Origin: Sorghum bicolor
Taxonomy: Eukaryota; Streptophyta; Magnoliopsida; Poales; Poaceae
DNA: 64,000 nt
Assembly: GCF_000003195.3 (NCBI RefSeq)
Contig: NC_012875.2
Coordinates: forward strand, 16,748,398-16,812,397
Direction: 5' to 3'
In this document: positions 57,199 to 64,000 of the stretch, one piece after another
Layout of the letters: the number at the start of each line of letters is the position of its first letter
Position numbering within the stretch: the first letter of the stretch is position 1
Notes under the pieces: generated by a model
The model's input: only the letters and a program-made list of their open reading frames with translations
Databases searched by the model: none
Told to the model about the DNA's origin: nothing
Translations under genes and position numbers: made by a program

Positions 57199-58980
57199 CC
57201 CAAGATTTAATATAATGTTTTAACTTGTTTAGTTAAGACTGAGAATAAGAGAATGGTGCCATGAACAATCTTAAAAGATAAATCATGTTGAGTTAACCAG
57301 GTTGATCAATTTAAGTTGTAACTCTAACATGTTTGTGTTTTAATTTTTGTGCATACTAAGATCAAGAGGAGAGAGTGACCACTTACCTTAGAATATTACC
57401 TACAGTATTAGACCGTGATGACACTAACTAATGAAGGGTAAATGACTGGTGGTCCTTCCTCTTGCATCTTGAGTTTTTCACATACATCTTGTCTCTTCTA
57501 TTGCACTCATTCTTTTGCCATCTTTTACTTCTTTAATCTATTGACTCTTTTCACTCCAGTTATTATTATGCATTCAACATATTAGTGGATAGCACATATC
57601 CGAAGGGATATACAAGTAACGACAAGGGCATTGTTGTAACGCAGCTAAGGGTCACTTTCTATGCTACTAAAAGGAGTTTGCTTGAGCATACTTAGCATAG
57701 CGCATTTATTATTCACAATTACTTCTTTCTAAGGGTTTGAATTTATTTTCCCATCTTATGTTTTAATCTGAAATATAGGCACTATGATTCAATTCAAACC
57801 TATAGAAATAAAACAATAGTGGATTTAGATATTGCAAACCAGCGTGTGGAGCGATGAGGAAGGACTCAGTTGGACTAGCTAGGAGAGTTGGCCTTCTTTC
57901 TCGACCTCAGAGGTGAGGGTGCAGAATGTTGCATGCTCTTCTCTTATCAATCCTTCTTTCTTCTTGGCTACGATTGAGTTGTATCTTCCTTGAGAAAAAT
58001 TATTGTATCTCTTCATCTCCAGTGTGAGATCATCTCAGAACTTTCCCACTTTGAATTTGGAAGTTTTCCTGTAGGGGTAAGTCTAACAAAATATTCCAAT
58101 ATGTACTACAGCATACTATCGGCGCAAAAATCAACCTAGACACCACGTCTAATTTGACTTAGGAGGATATTTTAACCTAAGCACCACGCTTAATTTAAAA
58201 AGCCTTTGAATGTAAGATCACCACTCCTAAACTAGGCACCATGCTTCATTTAAAAGATGTATGAAACTACTCCAAACCTAAACATATACTATAGCAAACA
58301 ATGGTAGCTTGAGAGCATTTTAGATGTTTAAACAGTGATGATAGAGCATGATTATTATTTAGCAAATTGAGCATATCTTAAAGGTAGAGGCAACCAAGAC
58401 AATATACCAATGTGGCAAAAGATTTATCTATGTAAGCATATCTCCCAAGCTTGACTCTTGCAAAAGTCAAGATTGAATGAAAGTAATTCAATGTTGCATA
58501 ATGATTGGTTGGACATACCTTGTATTTGTCACTCCTTCAATCTTATTGCCCTAATCTTGGGGGGTTAGTGACAAGAATACCTGAAGGAGTATTTTCATAA
58601 TTATAATTCTATGCTCAAATAACAAGGGTAGCATAGTAGAAGAACACTCATGTCATGGTCTAAACAGTGCTTGTTTGAGGACACTAGGCTTGTCCTTGGG
58701 AAACCTCGAACTCCACTCTAAGTGTATTATTCACCACAACGAGATCTACAATATTTATGTTAAACATATGCATCTACAACCACCCTCTTAATGATTTTAT
58801 TAATAGGTAGAATAAAGGGGTTGAGGATCTTGTGTGTGATAATATTAGAGAATAATTGATCCAGGAAATTTCTCATATGAGCATGGGTCTGATAGGGTGT
58901 TTTATGAAATAATTCACATGCTCGATAATATGATCTCCCTTTTCAAACTCCAGGGGTGTCTCTTCATGGTTGTCTATAGG
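57199..58980 (-). other. Element D internal region, 5' piece, ending in a gag remnant
   Basis: Continues D after B: CTTCCCAAGATTTAATATAATG here corresponds to CTTCCAAAGATTGAATGTG at 32047 in C. 58030-58160 matches 32430-32560. 58730-58800 matches the area just after the gag stop of A (TCGATGCATATGTCTATAATAA at about 43330). On the minus strand 58980-58872 reads DNHEETPLEFEKGDHIIEHV and ends RPMLI plus stop, comparable to the gag C-terminus of A (EDNINEHGIYFMATLF). The rest of gag is cut off at 58980/58981. Confidence 0.7.
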
Positions 58981-59455
58981 TGAAAGCCCTAGTTTGGTTT
59001 TGGATAATTGATGAAACCCTAGTACTAACCTCTACGCTAAGTGTGTGTAAACTTAATGAGGTTGGTACATGCCAAGTGTTGGAGCAAGAGATGATCATGG
59101 TGATGATGGTGATGAACACAAGGTGATCAAGTGCTCAACTTGGAAAAGAAGAAAGAGAGAAACAAAACCCTATGGAGATCAAGGCAAAAGTATTGCTTAG
59201 GGTTTTGGTTTTGGTGATGAAGACACCATAGAGGGTGTGATCACATTTAGGATAGATAGCCGTACTATTAAGAGGGGCAATCTCGTTGTGAAAACGGTTA
59301 TCCAAGTGCCGCTAGGTGATTGAATTCCTTGCATATGCATTAGGACCTAGTGAACTAACTAATTAACCCTTGAAAAATATTTTTGAAATATGCTAACACA
59401 CATGCACAAGTGTTGAGACACTTTGGTGTTGGCACATCGAAGCGAGGGAAGAAAG
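58981..59455 (+). mobile_element. Fragment of a copia-type LTR
   Basis: Begins TGAAAGCCCTAGTTTGG, which I recognise as a common start of grass copia LTRs. It continues with AATGAGGTTGGTACATG, TGATGATGGTGATGAACAC and ATGCACAAGTGTTGAGACAC. Cut at 59455 by the Tekay-like LTR. No ORF. Identification rests on recognition of the LTR start and style, not on a paired LTR. Confidence 0.5.
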
Positions 59456-62400
59456 TGTAACAGAACCGACCAAATTATAAGAGATTAAGCCTAATAGTGA
59501 CCATTTGCATAGTCGAACTATCACGCTTAAGCCCATATAATCCCGGTAGTCCGTGAAATCTCGAAGGATTTCAAACCACACATCACATATACAGCCAAGA
59601 TCGTAATAAGTTTAGCGGTCGCCATCCACAAACACATCCAGATTACAACATTCATAAAATACATCGGAGTGCTTAAAGTTATTACAAACCAGGTTCTTCA
59701 AGTAGCGGAAGCTTCATAGTTTGAAATTACAACACACGCGATAAGTCTGATACAGTGCCATAGTTCGGTCATTCCCACAAAAGCAAAAGAAGAGACGGAG
59801 TGACCATCGCCCTTGGTCTAGTCATCACCCATAGCTGGGTACAGACAGAGGATGCAATAACCATAGTACATTTGACCATCTGCAAAACAACATGGGAATA
59901 GAACCCTGAGTACGAGAAGGTACTCAGCTAGACTTACCCGTCATAAACTTAAAATAAAGACTCATCAAGGATCATGAAGGCTATTTAGTGGGGTAGCTGA
60001 CAACCATTTTGCAAAGACCGCAAGGTTTTATTACCCAAACCTACATAAATCTTTTCTTCTTTAAATCTGCTCAAGTTGAAAGTATCATTGTCTATTATCT
60101 AGGTTTGCTCCTGTGCTATTACAAGCAAGTATGAGACTATGATAGTACCTCATCACAGCAGTCATAAACCCGTTTCATTATAACCCAAGTGTTCCATAGT
60201 CCTTACTACGAGGACGAAGCTCATGTCAAATGCTCACTATCCAGGAGCGATGGCGATTCGAATCGATTTCTAACCAGCTGGCGAGGTATTCCCCACACAA
60301 ACCACACTCACTGATCAAGTGAGCTATAGATCACCGTATTACACTATCCAGGACCAATTCGCGGGTTCGGCAGGCACCGCCAGTACCCGAGGACCGTTCC
60401 GGCGACCGAGGTATCCAAGGTATACCAAGGTTGCGCGCCGCGCCCTCGTCGTTCTCCTCAACCACCACCAATACAGCGCATGGCGGCTCGATTCCCGGCC
60501 CGGATAGTGTTCAGGCTTCGCGGTCGGAACGACTTATCCTTCCAGCTAAGTGTGGGGCATGCGTTCAACATGACAAGAGGGCCGTCAACGACCGGTCCTT
60601 AATCGACACAGGCAGGGGCACCATGGTCAACCCACCATAAGACCCTGCCCGGTCTCCAATTACATTCCACACTTGGTTATTTCTTTCCCCACGCAACCAC
60701 TGCTTAAACAAGCAGGTATCCACCTATATCTCGCAGGTGACAGGACATCACCCGACTTCTACCGGACTAAGCAAGCTAAGCATAGACTCCGCGCCTGTCT
60801 ACATAGGACAAGGTAGATGAACGAGTAGGGATAACAAGGAGTACATATGCAGCAACGGTATCAGGCAACTCCTATCACTTAATATGCAATACAGTAGAAC
60901 AGGTATAACACTTTATATAAGTTAGCGAGAATAGGGAGACTTAGAATGCTCCGGGGCTTGCCTTTCTCAAACGTGCTGGGTCGGTGATCCGGACACTCCT
61001 GCAAATCCTCTCCGGGTTCCTGTGCTTCCGGAGGTTCCTGCTCCTGAAGCTCCTCGGATTCCTCGGTTCCCACCTCGTTCTCCTGCGAGCCTGTATGATG
61101 CATACATGCTCATGAGGGGAGTGCGAGATGCCCGAGTGGATGCTTACATGAGGGAGTACCAAAGAAGTCATGTTATGATGCATAGGTAATGCACTTGGTC
61201 ATGCTTATTACAAGGTAGTCAACATCATCCAAGAATAAACAATTGAATCAAACATTTATTACAATCTCTTCTATAATTATTTTTCAAATGAAATCAGCAA
61301 CCTACATGATGCTTCAAAGATACACCAAACCCAACTTAGTCCATTCAACCCACATACACAACCATTCATAATTTTCTTTATTCATTTCTAAGCCCATTAA
61401 AAATCACATGCAATTCTGTTCATCAATAAATTCCAGAAAAATTACAGGAGACTACTAGCTAATCATAAAGTCTACTGTAAATTTTTCATAATTTTTGGTT
61501 ACTTATTTTGAGCCACAAAAATCACAAGATTAATGGATAAGGCAAGTATAATCACCCTACTGTGATATAAGTGTCAAACAACAGATTTCATATTTTTACA
61601 ATTTATCTAATATCATAAGAAATACCCACAAAATTTTCCAGATTTATTGCATGACCCCTTTAATTATTAAAAATCATAAAGCACTGCCATGCAAGCATTT
61701 AAATTGCCATAAATTCATTTATACACCAAATAATATGTAACAATATTTTCTCAGTGAGTAAACACACATGCAGAGCCAGCAAAACAAGTTTCACATTTTT
61801 CTGAGCCATATTTCATTTACTATGCATTTTCCAAGTTTAACAAAATCATGGATAAAATATATTCACACAGAAAAGTTGCTCCAACATGACATGCAATTAC
61901 ATCAAACTGTAGATCTGGAAATATAGAGCACACCAAAATTTATTTCATTCAATTTGGAGCTGTAGAACTCAAGATATAGATTTTACAAACTTTAAATCAA
62001 TTTCTGGAAAACACTTTTTCAAGAAAACCGACGAAAAACGCTACGCTCACCCAGATCTACACCCACCGGGGTACCCCTGCGACTGACAGTGGGTCCCCGA
62101 CCCCACCAGTCAGCGAGACCGAGAGGGAGCTCACCTCCGACGAGCGGATCTCGCCGGCGGTGAGGTCTCCGGCCACGGGGTGAGCACCAACGTGCTCCCC
62201 GCAGCAAGACGCACCCAGCGGTACTCTTGGATCGACCAGAGGACGGCCGGAACACCTCCGGCGAGCATGCATGGCGGCACGGCGGCGCTGCTCGCCGTGG
62301 CCAGGCTGCTCCGGCGCGGTAGAGCGTGCGCAAACGCCTCTCCGAGCTTCCTCACCTTCCTACCGACCTAGCGCAACAGAGAACGAGCGAAAAGACGCAG

Positions 62401-63382
62401 GGAAACGCTAGATCCGCCGCGGCGGAGTACTCCGGCGAGCTCGGGGTAACTCCGGCGAGCGATTCATGGCGCTCGACGGACTCTCACCTCGGTAGAACGT
62501 TCGCACGAGCTTACCCTAGCGACGGCGAGTGCCCTGGTGCTCTCGGCGTCGAGCTTGATGCTCTGGTGTGGCCGGCGACGAGCGGCGGAGCTCTCTCCGG
62601 CAATGGCGCGCGGAGGAGCGGCTGCTGCGGCGCGGTTCGAGCGGAGGAGCAAGGAGAAGGAGGGCGCGGGGGGACAGAACGGGCGAAAAGGTCTGGGAGC
62701 CAGCGCCGGCGTCCCGACCAGGGGGGTTGGAGGCCGGCCGCGGCGCGTCCAACGCCGGCGTACGGCCGCCATGTGGCCGGCGCCGGGTGGAGCAAGGCGG
62801 GCGCCGCGCGCGCGGGAGAGAGGGGAGGGGGAGCGGGCCGCGCTGCCCAGCTGGGCCAGAAGGGAGGCGGGTCGGCCCAGCAGCGCCTGCCCCCTTTCCC
62901 TTTTTTTTTTGAAATTTCTTTTCTCCAAATTCTTTCTAAATTCATTTGGACCAATTTAAAATCATTTTCACCTCTTGCTCCCAAAAACAAAGTTGTTCCA
63001 AAACAAAAACTCTACAACTTTGCTTTAACAAGCAAGACCAAATTCCAAACAGAATTTGAATTACAAGTTAAAACTCAGTTTTAGGTTTTAAATAAATTCT
63101 TTTTGGATATTTTTGTATAAATTCCATTTCTCAATTTCCATAGCTCCAAAAATTGCACAAAAATGTTCTTAATTCTTCTCACACATAAATCAACCTAATT
63201 TGAATTTTTCACAATTTTAGAAGCAAGCATCATATTTTTAACATATTTAGAACACATGAGATGATGCACATAAAATCATACTTTTAAAAAGAGTGTCATG
63301 CTCATGATGCTTATGCTTGATGGGAATGCTTATGCATGACTTTGGTAAGACTAAGTGCATGCTTAACACCTAGGGTGTTACA
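59456..63382 (-). mobile_element. 3' LTR of a Tekay/Del-like Ty3 chromovirus
   Basis: On the minus strand it begins TGTAACACCCTAGG directly after the pol stop and ends GGTTCTGTTACA, about 3.9 kb. GAAAG at 59451-59455 would be one half of the target duplication; the other half is outside the window. Homologous to the truncated LTR at 11166-14925. Contains a GC-rich block (62040-62890) with several overlapping ORFs (up to 252 codons plus, 159 codons minus) that lack motifs and are best seen as composition artefacts. Confidence 0.82.
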
Positions 63383-64000
63383 GCCCGAGATTTTGGGTTA
63401 CTAACCATTTCTTATGAAACTTTGGGTAAACTGTTTTTAAGTAATCCTCTGTTTCCCAGGTGGCATCCCTATCGTCATGATGACTCCACACCACCTTATA
63501 TGTTCTGACAATTCTGTTTCGGGTTACTCGCTCCTTGGTATCCACGATTCCCACTGGCTGCTCTTTATACTCTAAGTCTGCTTTTATTTTGATCCCTCGG
63601 GGTTCAATTCTTTGCTCAGGCACTTTCAAACATTTCCGTAGTTGCGACACATGGAAGACCGGAAAGATCGAGCTCATCTCCTCAGGTAGCTGAATCTTAT
63701 AGGCCACCGGGCCTTTCCTCTCTAGCACTTGGTACGGTCCCACATATCTGGGTGCAAGCTTGCTTCGAACTCGGAAACGTTGAACTTTCTTCATCGGCGT
63801 AACCTTGAGGTACACATAGTCACCTATGTTGAATTCAAGTGGCCTTCTTCTCTTATCAGCATAACTCTTCTGTCGTGACTGTGCTGCTTGCATATGTTGC
63901 TGTATAATCTGCACCTTTTTCTCGGCATCATTCACAAAGTCGATACCATAGTATCTTCTTTCACCAGGTTCAACCCAGTTTAACGGAGTTCGACATCTTC
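63378..64000 (-). CDS. pol: Ty3 chromovirus pol, integrase C-terminal end, 5' partial
   Basis: Minus-strand frame open to the window edge (CRTPLNWVEPGERRYYGIDF), so upstream protease, RT, RNase H and the integrase core lie beyond. Seen: KVQIIQQHMQAAQSRQKSYA then DKRRRPLEFNIGDYVYLKV, the integrase C-terminal module, followed by KLAPRYVGPYQVLERKGPVA, FHVSQLRKCL, and a chromodomain-like tail with VVWSHHDDRDATWETEDYL. Such tails target insertion to heterochromatin in related elements. The TAA stop (63378-63380) lies inside the first bases of the 3' LTR, so coding and LTR overlap by a few bases. No stop or shift in the visible part. Confidence 0.92.
   Translation of the reverse strand, partial: RCRTPLNWVEPGERRYYGIDFVNDAEKKVQIIQQHMQAAQSRQKSYADKRRRPLEFNIGDYVYLKVTPMKKVQRFRVRSKLAPRYVGPYQVLERKGPVAYKIQLPEEMSSIFPVFHVSQLRKCLKVPEQRIEPRGIKIKADLEYKEQPVGIVDTKERVTRNRIVRTYKVVWSHHDDRDATWETEDYLKTVYPKFHKKWLVTQNLGL

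Larger units (their letters stand above)
25287..58980 (-). mobile_element. Element D: old Tat/Ogre-like Ty3 retrotransposon, host of a multi-level nest
   Basis: Minus-strand element reassembled from 25287-27264, 37587-39890 and 57199-58980. Each piece is colinear with element C (28504-32811) and, inverted, with element A (43246-47030). For example CAACTATTCATCAT is at about 29959 and 38507, and TTTTCCTGNAGGGGT is at 32468 and 58068. The pieces join without loss across C (TSD ATGAG) and B (TSD ATCTT). The 3' LTR is 25287-26569. The 5' end is cut at 58980 inside gag by copia LTR sequence, so the 5' LTR is gone. D is clearly more diverged from A and C than those are from each other, which fits it being the oldest. 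Confidence 0.82.

Noticed and set aside
62326..63084. 252-codon plus ORF and several antisense ORFs
   Set aside because: All lie in the GC-rich block of a retrotransposon LTR, overlap each other in many frames, and are not kept in the homologous LTR at 11166-14925.

Overview
This window is intergenic plant DNA, almost certainly from a grass (Poaceae) nuclear genome. The evidence is the mix of element types: a TNP2-type CACTA transposon, a grass-style Stowaway MITE with the CTCCCTCCGTCCC terminus, Tat/Ogre-like Ty3 retrotransposons primed by a TGGCGCCGTTGCCGGGGA site, a Tekay/Del-like chromovirus and Ty1/copia remnants. I found no convincing host gene, no tRNA or rRNA gene and no CRISPR array. 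Nearly every base belongs to a transposable element or its wreckage. The species cannot be named from the sequence alone.

Layout. 1-11165 is the 3' three-quarters of a large CACTA element: a 5'-truncated but open TNP2 transposase (1-3116), two blocks of tandem repeats (about 680 bp and about 310 bp periods), a nine-segment second gene (6619-10660) joining a Transposase_24-like part, a proline-rich linker and a Ulp1/C48 protease domain, and hairpin-rich subterminal repeats (about 10951-11165). The element is cut off by a truncated Tekay-like LTR (11166-14925). That LTR in turn abuts a copia pol pseudogene whose first base is the Asp codon of the protease active site (14926-17957), followed by its 3' LTR. 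19690-20640 is unassigned. About 20640-25286 is a minus-strand LTR retrotransposon remnant (E) carrying an antisense plant-mobile-domain (PMD) gene.

25287-58980 is a nest resolved base by base from target-site duplications (TSDs) and uninterrupted paralogous copies. An old minus-strand Tat-like element (D) carries a Stowaway MITE (26907-27163). It also carries a second Tat-like element C (27265-37581, TSD ATGAG), whose LTR holds a 3.5-kb non-autonomous CACTA element (32886-36382, TSD TCA). Finally it carries a large-LTR non-autonomous retrotransposon B (39891-57193, TSD ATCTT). The 5' LTR of B contains a plus-strand Tat-like element A (40506-48384, TSD GACGT) and a second short CACTA element (50809-52055, TSD AAT). 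After D come a copia-LTR fragment (58981-59455) and the 3' LTR (59456-63382) and pol 3' end (63378-64000, minus strand) of a Tekay-like element that runs off the window.

How the parts work together. The only long open frames are TNP2, the chromovirus pol end and most of element A's gag. Other coding regions carry in-frame stops. A, B and C lack reverse transcriptase and integrase and would depend on autonomous relatives. The two small CACTA elements would depend on a TNP2-type transposase such as the one encoded at the window start, although their terminal and subterminal motifs differ and a direct relation is not shown. The main points of interest are the reconstructed nest, the spliced-transcript-like cargo of the 3.5-kb CACTA element, the antisense PMD gene, the evenly spaced polypurine-tract-like motifs of the Tat-like family, and the recurrence of TAG stops at likely former CAG codons.
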